Assembly (NCBI GenBank): GCA_020403425.1
Contig: JADBXR010000002.1
Location: 868,001-932,000 of the forward strand
Length of the DNA stretch: 64,000 nucleotides
Reading direction: 5' to 3'
From: Chitinophagaceae bacterium
Lineage (GTDB): Bacteria > Bacteroidota > Bacteroidia > Chitinophagales > Chitinophagaceae
Shown piece by piece: positions 53,365-61,092 of this stretch. Under the pieces are notes generated by a model. It ran no database searches, was not told where the DNA came from, and was given only the letters and a program-made list of their open reading frames with translations. The stretch's first letter is position 1. Every line of letters starts with the position of its first letter. Both the position numbers and the translations under genes were made by a program.

Positions 53365-54411
53365 GATCATCTCCTTTTTTCCCTGGTTATGGTCGTTCAC
53401 CCAGCTTGCCAGGGTAGCTACCCACATGGGGTGGGTATTCAGACAAGGGATCATTTCGTAGGATTCGCCGCCGGCTTCCAGGAAGGTCTCCTTGCCTCTT
53501 TCGGCGATCTCTTCCAGGGTTTCCAGGCAATCGCTGATGAAGGCCGGACAGATGATCAGCAGTTTCTTAATACCTTCTTTTGGCATTTGCTCCAGGCGCA
53601 CATCTGTAAAAGGTTGCAGCCAGCCACTGCCCAAACGGGACTGAAAGGAGATGCTGTACTTATCCCTGGGCAGCCCCAGTTTCTCAGCTACCAGCCGGGT
53701 AGTGGTGAATACCTGGTGGCGGTAACAGGTGTCATGCGCCATGGTGTTCACTTCACAGCAATTGGCCACTTTCATACAATGGCATCCGTTGCCGCCCCCT
53801 GTCTTGCGCAGATGGCGTTCGGGTATGCCATGGTAACTGAAGAGGATATGATCATATTCTTTTTCCAGCCAGGGCTGCATACTGGCAGCCAGGGCGTTCA
53901 GGTAGTTCTCCTCGTTGTAGAAAGGTTTGATGAAAGAGATGCGGAACGGATAGTTGCCAGCTGCATGATGTTCCTTTGCCTGTACTATGGCAGTTTCATA
54001 ACTGCTCATTGCATAATGCGGGTACAGTGGGACAATGATCACTTCTTTCAGGTCAGGGTTCTCTCTCAGCAGGTCGTCGAAAGCCTGTTTGGGAGACGGG
54101 TTGCCATACCGCATGGCGATGGCCACAGGTTCCTGTATCTGCTGCTGCAGCGATTGCTGTAACTGTTTGGTGAGCACGATCAGTGGAGAGCCTTGCTCGG
54201 TCCAAATGGTCTTATACGCTTCCGCTGATTTGGGCGCACGGAAAGGAACAATGATGCCACGTACCAGCAAGGTTCTGGCAATGAGCGGCAGATCGATCAC
54301 ACGGCCATCCATTAAAAACTCATTCAGGTATCTTCTCACGTCTTTCACAACGGTAGAATCGGGTGAACCCAGATTCATTAACAGGACGGCTTTTTGTGCA
54401 GATTGTGACAT
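53353..54411 (-). CDS. hemH: Ferrochelatase
   Basis: Inserts ferrous iron into protoporphyrin IX, 352 residues. Seen: AVLLMNLGSPDS at the N-terminus, the PLYPHYAMSSYE pocket, FSYHGIPERHLRKTGGGNGC with the catalytic His, and SFQSRLGSGWLQPFT. The Glu-rich C-terminal helix of the family follows (TLEEIAERGKETF). A TACCTTTG box at 54428-54435 (minus strand) gives a short leader. It is divergent from hemA and lies upstream of hemJ with a 107-bp gap containing a heptamer run. The last codons (LNG-stop) lie in that repeat. Confidence 0.96.
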   Translation of the reverse strand: MSQSAQKAVLLMNLGSPDSTVVKDVRRYLNEFLMDGRVIDLPLIARTLLVRGIIVPFRAPKSAEAYKTIWTEQGSPLIVLTKQLQQSLQQQIQEPVAIAMRYGNPSPKQAFDDLLRENPDLKEVIIVPLYPHYAMSSYETAIVQAKEHHAAGNYPFRISFIKPFYNEENYLNALAASMQPWLEKEYDHILFSYHGIPERHLRKTGGGNGCHCMKVANCCEVNTMAHDTCYRHQVFTTTRLVAEKLGLPRDKYSISFQSRLGSGWLQPFTDVRLEQMPKEGIKKLLIICPAFISDCLETLEEIAERGKETFLEAGGESYEMIPCLNTHPMWVATLASWVNDHNQGKKEMILNG

Positions 54412-54427
54412 AGTTCAATTGTGTTTG

Positions 54428-54435
54428 CAAAGGTA
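54428..54435 (-). promoter_or_regulatory. -7 box of hemH
   Basis: TACCTTTG on the minus strand, 17 bp before the ATG. Confidence 0.7.
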
Positions 54436-54533
54436 TAGTAACAGAACACATACGTAAAAGTTTTAGCGAACAAGGCTTAGCCTCCGCAAACAGCTGCCGG
54501 CAAAGCATTCCAGGGAATTACGGGCAATTGTCA

Positions 54534-54570
54534 TGACAAAACGTGACAGAGAAATGACAATCGAATGACG
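54534..54570. promoter_or_regulatory. Helically phased TGACA repeats between hemH and hemA
   Basis: TGACA at 54534, 54544 and 54555 and TGACG at 54566: spacing 10, 11, 11, so all on one face of the helix. The first is part of the palindrome tgtcatgaca (54529-54538). The array lies about 35-80 bp upstream of the hemA -7 box and between two divergent hem promoters, a position suited to an activator or repressor of heme synthesis. Confidence 0.5.
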
Positions 54571-54601
54571 TATCTCATGTTTTTTAAGAAAGCGTCTAAG
54601 A

Positions 54602-54609
54602 TACCTTTG
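54602..54609 (+). promoter_or_regulatory. -7 box of the hemA operon
   Basis: TACCTTTG, exact TAnnTTTG, with a T-rich -33 region (tgtttttt near 54579). It predicts transcription from about 54616 and a leader of about 28 nt. Confidence 0.75.
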
Positions 54610-54643
54610 CGTTCATAAGACCAATACCGAAAAGAGCAGTTAC

Positions 54644-55846
54644 ATGGAGATGAAGCAATTTTTCACAGTGGGGATCAACTACAAGAAAACAGATGCGGCC
54701 ATCCGCGGAGAGTTTGCGATTGGTTCCGAGCAATACGCTTCGCTGCTGGAAAAAGCGACCCGCAAGGGCATCAAAGAGGTATTTGTCCTGAGCACCTGTA
54801 ACCGTACCGAGATCTATGGCATTGCCGACAATGCACAAGTGCTGATCGACCTGCTCTGTCATGAGACCGCTGGTGATGCAGATACGTTCCAACAGTTATG
54901 TTATATCAAACAGGGCAGCGATGCCATCCAGCATATTTTTGAGGTAGGTGCCGGTTTGGACTCCCAGATCCTGGGCGACTATGAAATAGTGGGACAGATG
55001 AAACTGGCTGTGAAGTTTGCCAGGGAGAGAGGATGTATCGGAGCTTTCATGGAACGCCTTTTCAATACGGTACTGCAATCTTCCAAAGCCATCAAAAACG
55101 AAACGGCACTCAGTGGCGGCACCATTTCTGTTTCTTTTGCCGCTATTCAGTTCCTGAAACAACAGATAGCTGATACACGTGATAAAAAGATCGTGCTGCT
55201 GGGCACCGGTAAGATCGGCCGTAATACCTGTAAGAACCTGGTAGATTATCTGAACACTACCAATATCACCCTGATCAACCGGACCGATGACAAAGCCATT
55301 GAACTGGCAGCAGAACTCGGTCTGAAAGCAGCGCCGTTCGCCGCCATGCAGGCAGAAGTGACTGCCGCCGATATCGTGATCGTTGCCACCAACGCGGAAA
55401 GACCCATGATCACCCGGCAGGACCTGCTGCACAGTGGCTCCAAGATATTGATCGACCTCTCTATCCCCAATAATATAGAGCCGGCTGCCGGCACATTGCC
55501 GCAGATCACCCTGGCCAATGTAGATGACCTTTCAGTGATCAACGACATCACGCTGCAGAAAAGAATGGCAGAAGTTCCCAAAGCGAGGACCATTATCCAA
55601 CAGCACAGGCAGGAATTTGCAGAATGGTGGCTGTTACGCAGTCATGTGCCGGTTTTAAAAGCCGTAAAACAAAAATTACACGACATGCACTCATGCAGCA
55701 TGTTCCAATCCATCAGCCAGGTAAGCAGCATCGACAAAGCTGCCATCCAGAAAGTGGTGAATACGGTAGCCGTGAAAATGCGTAGCCAACATCAGCCGGG
55801 ATGTTATTATATTGAGGCTATCAACGATTTCATGACCAGCAATTAA
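54644..55846 (+). CDS. hemA: Glutamyl-tRNA reductase
   Basis: First committed step of C5-pathway heme synthesis: reduces Glu-tRNA to glutamate-1-semialdehyde with NADPH. 400 residues. Catalytic C52 in LSTCNRTEIYG, the substrate domain ending in DSQILGDYEIVGQMK, an NADPH fold with GTGKIGRN, and a shorter than usual C-terminal dimerisation helix. Starts at ATG 54644 (MEMKQFF). First gene of the operon hemACDEFB; the stop is 3 bp before the hemC ATG. Confidence 0.95.
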   Translation: MEMKQFFTVGINYKKTDAAIRGEFAIGSEQYASLLEKATRKGIKEVFVLSTCNRTEIYGIADNAQVLIDLLCHETAGDADTFQQLCYIKQGSDAIQHIFEVGAGLDSQILGDYEIVGQMKLAVKFARERGCIGAFMERLFNTVLQSSKAIKNETALSGGTISVSFAAIQFLKQQIADTRDKKIVLLGTGKIGRNTCKNLVDYLNTTNITLINRTDDKAIELAAELGLKAAPFAAMQAEVTAADIVIVATNAERPMITRQDLLHSGSKILIDLSIPNNIEPAAGTLPQITLANVDDLSVINDITLQKRMAEVPKARTIIQQHRQEFAEWWLLRSHVPVLKAVKQKLHDMHSCSMFQSISQVSSIDKAAIQKVVNTVAVKMRSQHQPGCYYIEAINDFMTSN

Positions 55847-55849
55847 CCC

Positions 55850-56827
55850 ATGACAAAGCCTTTACGAATCGGCACCCGCGACAGCCAGCTGGCCGTGTGG
55901 CAGGCCACATTAGTGCAAAACGAGCTAAGCCGAAAAGGCATCGCCTCCGAGCTGGTATACATTAAAAGCGATGGGGACATTGACCTGGTGACCCCTCTAT
56001 ACGAACTGGGTGTACAGGGCATTTTTACCAAAACACTGGATGCCGCCCTGCTAAACGACCGGATCGATATTGCCGTTCATTCGATGAAAGATGTTCCTAC
56101 ACAACTGGCAAAAGGCCTTCAGCAGTCAGCGGTATTACCGAGAGCCTCTTTTAAAGATATTCTGGTATACAAAGGTGATAAAGAACATTTATTGGAGACA
56201 TTGGGGTTTGTGAATGGTGAGTGGTCAGTCGTGAGTAAAGATACACGACCCAGGTTTCACGACTCAGTTCTCACGATCGCCACCAGCAGCGTTCGCCGTA
56301 AGGCGCAATGGCTGAACCGTTATCCGAACCATGTGTTAGACAATCTTCGTGGCAACGTGAATACCCGGATGCGTAAACTGGAGGAAAGCAACTGGAACGG
56401 TGCCATTTTTGCCGGTGCCGGTCTGGAACGGATCGGGTTACGGCCGTCCAACTCCATCGATCTGGACTGGATGTTACCCGCCCCATCTCAGGGTGCCATT
56501 ATGATCGCTTGTCGTGAGAATGACCCACAGACATTTGAGGCCACCCACCAGTTGAACGATACAGCTACGGCCATCTGCACAAAAATCGAAAAGGATTTTT
56601 TACGAGTGCTGATGGGAGGTTGTACCACACCGATCAGTGCATTGGCCATCATACAGGGGAACACAGTGCATTTCCGTGGCAACGTTCTATCGCTTGATGG
56701 AAAACAAAAAGCGGAAATAGAAAAAATCGTACCCGTTTCAGAAACGGTTGCATTAGGAGAACAAGCAGCCGAAGAAGTTTTGCAGAAAGGCGGTGCCGCC
56801 ATTATTGAATCGATCAGAAATGCCTAA
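55850..56827 (+). CDS. hemC: Porphobilinogen deaminase with a heptamer-encoded insert
   Basis: Joins four porphobilinogen units into hydroxymethylbilane; 325 residues, slightly longer than the usual ~310. Seen: RIGTRDSQLAVWQA, AVHSMKDVP, TSSVRRKAQ, LRGNVNTRM, and the dipyrromethane-cofactor Cys in GGCTTPIS. Residues about 121-143 (from VNGEWSVVS through RFHDSVL) replace the short loop before TSSVRR and are encoded by ten phased 7-bp units (56210-56279). The insert is in frame, and the catalytic parts are intact. Overlaps hemD by 8 bp. Confidence 0.95.
   Translation: MTKPLRIGTRDSQLAVWQATLVQNELSRKGIASELVYIKSDGDIDLVTPLYELGVQGIFTKTLDAALLNDRIDIAVHSMKDVPTQLAKGLQQSAVLPRASFKDILVYKGDKEHLLETLGFVNGEWSVVSKDTRPRFHDSVLTIATSSVRRKAQWLNRYPNHVLDNLRGNVNTRMRKLEESNWNGAIFAGAGLERIGLRPSNSIDLDWMLPAPSQGAIMIACRENDPQTFEATHQLNDTATAICTKIEKDFLRVLMGGCTTPISALAIIQGNTVHFRGNVLSLDGKQKAEIEKIVPVSETVALGEQAAEEVLQKGGAAIIESIRNA
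56210..56279. repeat. Heptamer palindrome inside hemC
   Basis: gtgaatg, gtgagtg, gtcagtc, gtgagta, aagatac, acgaccc, aggtttc, acgactc, agttctc, acgatcg. Both arms are present, imperfectly paired, around the sequence atacacgacccag, which recurs in the loop of the element at 62377-62460. Confidence 0.88.
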
Positions 56828-57548
56828 GAATTCTGTTACCATATTATCTACCCGGCCGATATCCGGCAAACAGCTGGACAATGCCCTGTCACAAGGGGTC
56901 CGTATTTCCGTACGATCCTTCATTGAGACCTCACCGGTGCAGAACATAGAGATACAACAGGAGTTGGAATCCATATCGGTGCAGGAAGCCATAGTAGTGT
57001 TCACCAGTATGAATGCGGTAGAAGCGGTCATTGGCATGCTCGATGGCCATATACCCGACTGGCGCATTTACTGTATGGGCAATACCACGCAACAGCTGGT
57101 GGCTGATTATTTTGGTGAAGATGCCATAGCCGGAACAGGCAATAACGCAGTGGAACTGGCGGAAACACTGATAGAAAATGAAATGCCGGATGAGGTGATC
57201 TTTTTCTGTGGCAACCTTCGTAGGGATGAACTTCCGGCAAGGCTACATAAAGAACGGATCGATGTACAGGAGATCATCGTTTACGAAACAACTGCCATTC
57301 ACCAAAAGCTAGAAGAAACCTATGACGGCATCCTGTTCTTCAGTCCGAGTGCAGCAGAAAGTTTTTTTGCAACGAACCAACTGCCCCCCCATACCGTTTT
57401 ATTTGCGATCGGTACCACCACCCGTGATGCCATTGCGCGATTCACCCAAAACAGGATCGTGGTCAGCGGGCAGCCCGGCAAAGATGAACTGGTGGAACAG
57501 GCTGTGAACTATTTCACCGGCAGGAAACAACCGGAAAACAAACAATAA
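56820..57548 (+). CDS. hemD: Uroporphyrinogen-III synthase
   Basis: Closes and inverts ring D of hydroxymethylbilane. 242 residues from ATG 56820; the frame is open to 56793 but [20 protein letters not shown] is the natural N-terminus and overlaps the hemC end by 8 bp, suggesting translational coupling. HemD sequences are poorly conserved; visible are [11 protein letters not shown] in the first domain and [13 protein letters not shown] in the second, both typical. Assignment rests on these and on position between hemC and hemE. Confidence 0.9.
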   Translation: MPKNSVTILSTRPISGKQLDNALSQGVRISVRSFIETSPVQNIEIQQELESISVQEAIVVFTSMNAVEAVIGMLDGHIPDWRIYCMGNTTQQLVADYFGEDAIAGTGNNAVELAETLIENEMPDEVIFFCGNLRRDELPARLHKERIDVQEIIVYETTAIHQKLEETYDGILFFSPSAAESFFATNQLPPHTVLFAIGTTTRDAIARFTQNRIVVSGQPGKDELVEQAVNYFTGRKQPENKQ

Positions 57549-57569
57549 AGCAAAACAGGAATACAAAGA

Positions 57570-57609
57570 GAATTGTGCAACAAACTTTCACAATTCACAA
57601 CTCAGCAAT
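57570..57609. repeat. Short heptamer element between hemD and hemE
   Basis: cacaatt, cacaact, cagcaat on the right with gaattgtg (57570-57577) pairing to cacaattc (57589-57596). It lies inside the hem operon, directly before the hemE ATG. Confidence 0.6.
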
Positions 57610-58641
57610 ATGTTACAAAACGACCTACTACTCAGAGCCCTTCGTGGCGAAGTTACCGAGAGAACCCCTGTATGGATGATGCGTCAGGCCGGCCGTTACC
57701 TGCCCGAATATATGGTACTGCGCCAGAAATATGGTTTCTTCGAAAGATGCCAGACACCCGAACTTGCCTGCGAGATCACCCTGCAGCCGGTAGATATCGT
57801 AGGGGTTGACGCAGCCATCCTGTTCTCGGATATCCTTGTGGTACCACAGGCCATGGGACTGGAAGTGCAACTGATCGAAAGCAAGGGCCCTGTATTACCC
57901 GATCCCATCAAAACGGCAAATGACCTGAACCGCGTACGTGTACCGGATGTGAACGAGACCCTGGGATATGTATTTGATGCCATCAGACTCATCAAGCAGG
58001 AACTCAATGGCCGTGTACCGCTGATCGGTTTTGCCGGCGCTCCCTGGACGCTGCTTTGTTATATGGTACAGGGTAAGGGATCCAAGACCTTTGATGAGGC
58101 CAAAGCTTTCTGCTACACTGAACCCGAACTGGCGCATCAGTTACTGCAGATGATTACCGATACCACCATCGCCTATCTGAAAGAGCAGGTAAAAGCCGGT
58201 GCAGACACAGTGCAGATCTTCGACAGCTGGGGAGGTTTGTTAGGGCCCGATGATTTTGAAAATCTTTCTTTACGGTATATCCGCCAGATCGTTACCGCAC
58301 TCAAAGACACTGTGCCTACCATCATCTTTGCCAAAGGTGCCTGGCATAGCCTGGACAGCATGGCGGCAACCGGCGCGCATGGTCTGGGTATCGACTGGTG
58401 CATCAAACCACAGATGGCGCGTCAATTGGCGGGCAATCATGTGGCCCTGCAGGGCAATTTTGATCCTGCCAAACTATTGTCGCCCATCCCCGTGATCAAA
58501 AAAGAAGTAACCGCAATGCTGGATGCATTTGGCCCCGGGCATCATATCGCCAACCTGGGACATGGCATTTTGCCCAATGTTCCGGTAGACCATGCCAGGG
58601 CATTTGTGGATACTGTAAAAGAATACCGGCACAAAATATAA
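57610..58641 (+). CDS. hemE: Uroporphyrinogen decarboxylase
   Basis: Removes four acetate carboxyls to form coproporphyrinogen III. 343 residues. Signature [17 protein letters not shown] with the substrate-binding Arg, [14 protein letters not shown] with the catalytic Asp, [20 protein letters not shown] and [12 protein letters not shown]-terminal [14 protein letters not shown]. All key segments are intact. Confidence 0.97.
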   Translation: MLQNDLLLRALRGEVTERTPVWMMRQAGRYLPEYMVLRQKYGFFERCQTPELACEITLQPVDIVGVDAAILFSDILVVPQAMGLEVQLIESKGPVLPDPIKTANDLNRVRVPDVNETLGYVFDAIRLIKQELNGRVPLIGFAGAPWTLLCYMVQGKGSKTFDEAKAFCYTEPELAHQLLQMITDTTIAYLKEQVKAGADTVQIFDSWGGLLGPDDFENLSLRYIRQIVTALKDTVPTIIFAKGAWHSLDSMAATGAHGLGIDWCIKPQMARQLAGNHVALQGNFDPAKLLSPIPVIKKEVTAMLDAFGPGHHIANLGHGILPNVPVDHARAFVDTVKEYRHKI

Positions 58642-58656
58642 CGACACATAACTGCC

Positions 58657-59574
58657 ATGGAAGATATCAAAACACAATGGATCAGTCTTATTCACCAGTT
58701 ACAGGATGATATCTGTGTGGCTCTGGAAACCTGCGATGGTAAGGCCCGTTTTATTGAAGACAAATGGGAAAGGCCTGAAGGTGGAGGCGGTAAGACCCGT
58801 GTGATCAGTAACGGGAATGTGTTTGAGAAGGGAGGTGTGAATACTTCCGTGGTCTTTGGCAGTGTTACTGACACCATGCGTAGCCAGCTTAAGATCAATG
58901 GCGACAAATGGTTTGCCTGTGGCATGAGCATTGTGATTCATCCGCTGAACCCTTTTGTGCCTACAGTACATTGTAACTACCGCATGTTCGAATTGTATGA
59001 CGCTAAGGATCATGTGATCGACCGTTGGTTTGGTGGCGGCACCGATCTAACACCTTATTACCTGTTCGAGGAAGATGCCCGTCATTTTCACCGGACCTAT
59101 CAAAACATCTGCGACGGTTTCGACACAGGTTTCTACCCGCTTTTCAAAGAGGAGTGCGACAACTATTTTGTGAACCGTCACCGGAACAATGAACGCCGTG
59201 GTATTGGTGGTATCTTTTACGATCACCAGCGGCCCGACGCGGACAAGGATGTTCAGTTCTGGATCCGTTTTGCGAAAGCCTGCGGATATGGATTCATAGA
59301 TTCGTATATTCCGATAGTGGATAAAAGGAAACAGACCGTTTATCAGCCGGAACATAAATACTGGCAGGAGATCAGACGTGGCCGGTACACCGAGTTCAAT
59401 CTGGTACATGACCGCGGAACTATTTTCGGACTGAAAACAAATGGCAGAACAGAAAGCATTTTAATGAGCTTACCGCCAACGGTAAGATTTGAATACAATC
59501 ACCAACCGGCTGAAGGAAGTGCCGAAGCAGCATTATTGGATGCATGCCTGCACCCCCGCAACTGGGTCAACTAA
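58657..59574 (+). CDS. hemF: Oxygen-dependent coproporphyrinogen III oxidase
   Basis: Aerobic enzyme for coproporphyrinogen III to protoporphyrinogen IX, 305 residues. Seen: GGGKTRVISNGNVFEKGGVN, SIVIHPLNPFVPTVHCNYR, WFGGGTDLTPYYLFEED, RGIGGIFYDH and EFNLVHDRGTIFGLKT. Its presence, not only HemN, fits an aerobic or facultative organism. 15 bp after hemE; stop is 7 bp before hemB. Confidence 0.97.
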   Translation: MEDIKTQWISLIHQLQDDICVALETCDGKARFIEDKWERPEGGGGKTRVISNGNVFEKGGVNTSVVFGSVTDTMRSQLKINGDKWFACGMSIVIHPLNPFVPTVHCNYRMFELYDAKDHVIDRWFGGGTDLTPYYLFEEDARHFHRTYQNICDGFDTGFYPLFKEECDNYFVNRHRNNERRGIGGIFYDHQRPDADKDVQFWIRFAKACGYGFIDSYIPIVDKRKQTVYQPEHKYWQEIRRGRYTEFNLVHDRGTIFGLKTNGRTESILMSLPPTVRFEYNHQPAEGSAEAALLDACLHPRNWVN

Positions 59575-59581
59575 TGATTCT

Positions 59582-60556
59582 ATGTACCTGCAAAGAAGAA
59601 ACAGGATCTTACGCAGATCGGCCGCCATCCGTTCACTGGTAGCGGAAACCATTTTACGCCCATCCGATTTCATCGCCCCATTGTTCATTGATGAGGGAGA
59701 GAACCTTGCTACAGAGATCGCTTCCATGCCGGGCTATTACCGGCGCTCCCTTGACCTGACCGAGAAGGAAGTGAAGGAACTCTGGAGCATGGGTATCAGA
59801 TCCGTTCTCCTGTTCATCAAATGCAAGGACGAGTGGAAAGACAATACCGGGAAAGAAGCCTGGAACCCCGATGGCCTGATGCAGCGAAGCATCAAAGCCA
59901 TTAAGGATGCGGTTCCGGAAATGGTGGTGATGACCGATGTGGCCCTGGACCCTTACTCCTCTTTCGGACACGATGGTATTGTAAAAGATGGCGAGATCGT
60001 GAATGATGAGACCGTGGAAGCTTTGGTGAAGATGAGTATCAGTCACGCCCGCTCCGGCGCCGATTTTGTAGCCCCCAGCGATATGATGGATGGCCGCATC
60101 GGCGCCATACGCAGCGGACTGGAAGAAAACGGTTTTACGCAAACCGGTATCATGAGTTACAGTGCCAAATACGCGTCCTGTTTTTATGGCCCGTTCCGTG
60201 ATGCGCTGGACAGCGCTCCGGGTTTTGGCGATAAGAAAACCTACCAGATGGATTATGCCAATCGCACGGAAGCCGTCAGGGAAACCCTGATGGATGTGGA
60301 AGAAGGGGCGGACATCGTAATGGTAAAACCGGCGATGGCCTACCTCGACATCATCCGTGAGATAAAAAATACGGTGGATGTACCGGTAAGCGCCTACCAA
60401 GTCAGCGGCGAATATGCTATGATCAAAGCCGCAGCCAAAATGGGCTGGCTGGATGAGAACAAAGCAGTGATCGAGAGCCTCACGTCCATCAAACGTGCCG
60501 GCGCCGACCTGATAGCCACCTATTTTGCGAAGGATGCAGTTAGATTGCTGGGGTAG
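59582..60556 (+). CDS. hemB: Delta-aminolevulinic acid dehydratase (porphobilinogen synthase)
   Basis: Condenses two 5-aminolevulinate molecules to porphobilinogen; 324 residues from ATG 59582. The frame extends to 59489 inside hemF, but MYLQRRNRILRRSAAIRSLV matches family N-termini and sits 7 bp after hemF. The two active-site lysines are in SYSAKYAS and MVKPAMAY. The metal loop reads TDVALDPYSSFGHDG with no cysteine triad, hence the magnesium rather than the zinc type. Last of the directly adjoining hem genes before the four-helix-bundle insertion. Confidence 0.95.
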   Translation: MYLQRRNRILRRSAAIRSLVAETILRPSDFIAPLFIDEGENLATEIASMPGYYRRSLDLTEKEVKELWSMGIRSVLLFIKCKDEWKDNTGKEAWNPDGLMQRSIKAIKDAVPEMVVMTDVALDPYSSFGHDGIVKDGEIVNDETVEALVKMSISHARSGADFVAPSDMMDGRIGAIRSGLEENGFTQTGIMSYSAKYASCFYGPFRDALDSAPGFGDKKTYQMDYANRTEAVRETLMDVEEGADIVMVKPAMAYLDIIREIKNTVDVPVSAYQVSGEYAMIKAAAKMGWLDENKAVIESLTSIKRAGADLIATYFAKDAVRLLG

Positions 60557-60615
60557 TATGTTGAAGCAGTAAGTAGTTATACTTGATGGGAGATAGGTGT
60601 TTAAACGGATTTTTC

Positions 60616-60642
60616 GTGAATGGGCAATGGTGAATGGTGAAT
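60616..60642. repeat. Left heptamer arm flanking the four-helix-bundle gene
   Basis: gtgaatg, ggcaatg, gtgaatg, gtgaat. Matches the reverse complement of 61059-61085 at 26 of 27 positions. It lies 60 bp after the hemB stop and 53 bp before the start of the flanked gene. Confidence 0.92.
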
Positions 60643-60694
60643 CTCTTTGTTTTGTGCTGAGAAAGTTGTCACATCACATACCTAAACCGATCCT

Positions 60695-61054
60695 ATGTTC
60701 CTTTTACTGAACCATCAGAAGCTTGACATATATGGAATTTCCAGATCACTCGTTCATGAATGCTACAGGTTAACCAACACCTTCCCTGCTGAAGAAAAAT
60801 TTGGAATGATTTCGCAGATACGGAGAGCCGCTTTATCAGTTCATTTGAATATTGCAGAAGGCGCTTCCAGAAAATCAGAGGCTGAGAGAAAGAGATATTA
60901 TGAGATTGCAAGAGGTTCCGTGATAGAGATCGATGCGGCATTGGATATTGCAGAGGACCTTTGCTATGTAAGGAATGTACCGATTGCGGACCTTGAAGAA
61001 TTAATGATCAAATGTTTTAAACTGCTATCAGGAATGATAGCGACCAATAAATAA
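60695..61054 (+). CDS. Four-helix-bundle protein (23S-rRNA-intervening-sequence / Avd-like family)
   Basis: A 119-residue all-helical protein of the TIGR02436 / PF05635 family. Diagnostic segments: [59 protein letters not shown] and [17 protein letters not shown]. Relatives lie in 23S rRNA intervening sequences of some bacteria and act as Avd in diversity-generating retroelements, where they bind nucleic acid. No rRNA or reverse transcriptase is in this window. The gene breaks the hem operon between hemB and hemL and is bracketed by inverted heptamer arms (60616-60642, 61059-61085). Confidence 0.93.
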   Translation: MFLLLNHQKLDIYGISRSLVHECYRLTNTFPAEEKFGMISQIRRAALSVHLNIAEGASRKSEAERKRYYEIARGSVIEIDAALDIAEDLCYVRNVPIADLEELMIKCFKLLSGMIATNK

Positions 61055-61058
61055 AATC

Positions 61059-61085
61059 ATTCACCATTCACCATTGCCAATTCAC
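61059..61085. repeat. Right heptamer arm flanking the four-helix-bundle gene
   Basis: attcacc, attcacc, attgcca, attcac; starts 4 bp after the stop and ends 7 bp before the hemL ATG. Inverted copy of 60616-60642 with one mismatch. Confidence 0.92.
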
Positions 61086-61092
61086 ACCAACC

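Noticed and set aside
60557-61092. Diversity-generating retroelement
   Set aside because: The Avd-like protein alone is present; no reverse transcriptase, template/variable repeat pair or adenine-mutagenised target is seen nearby.
60557-61092. 23S rRNA intervening sequence
   Set aside because: The flanks are hemB and hemL, and no rRNA sequence is present.
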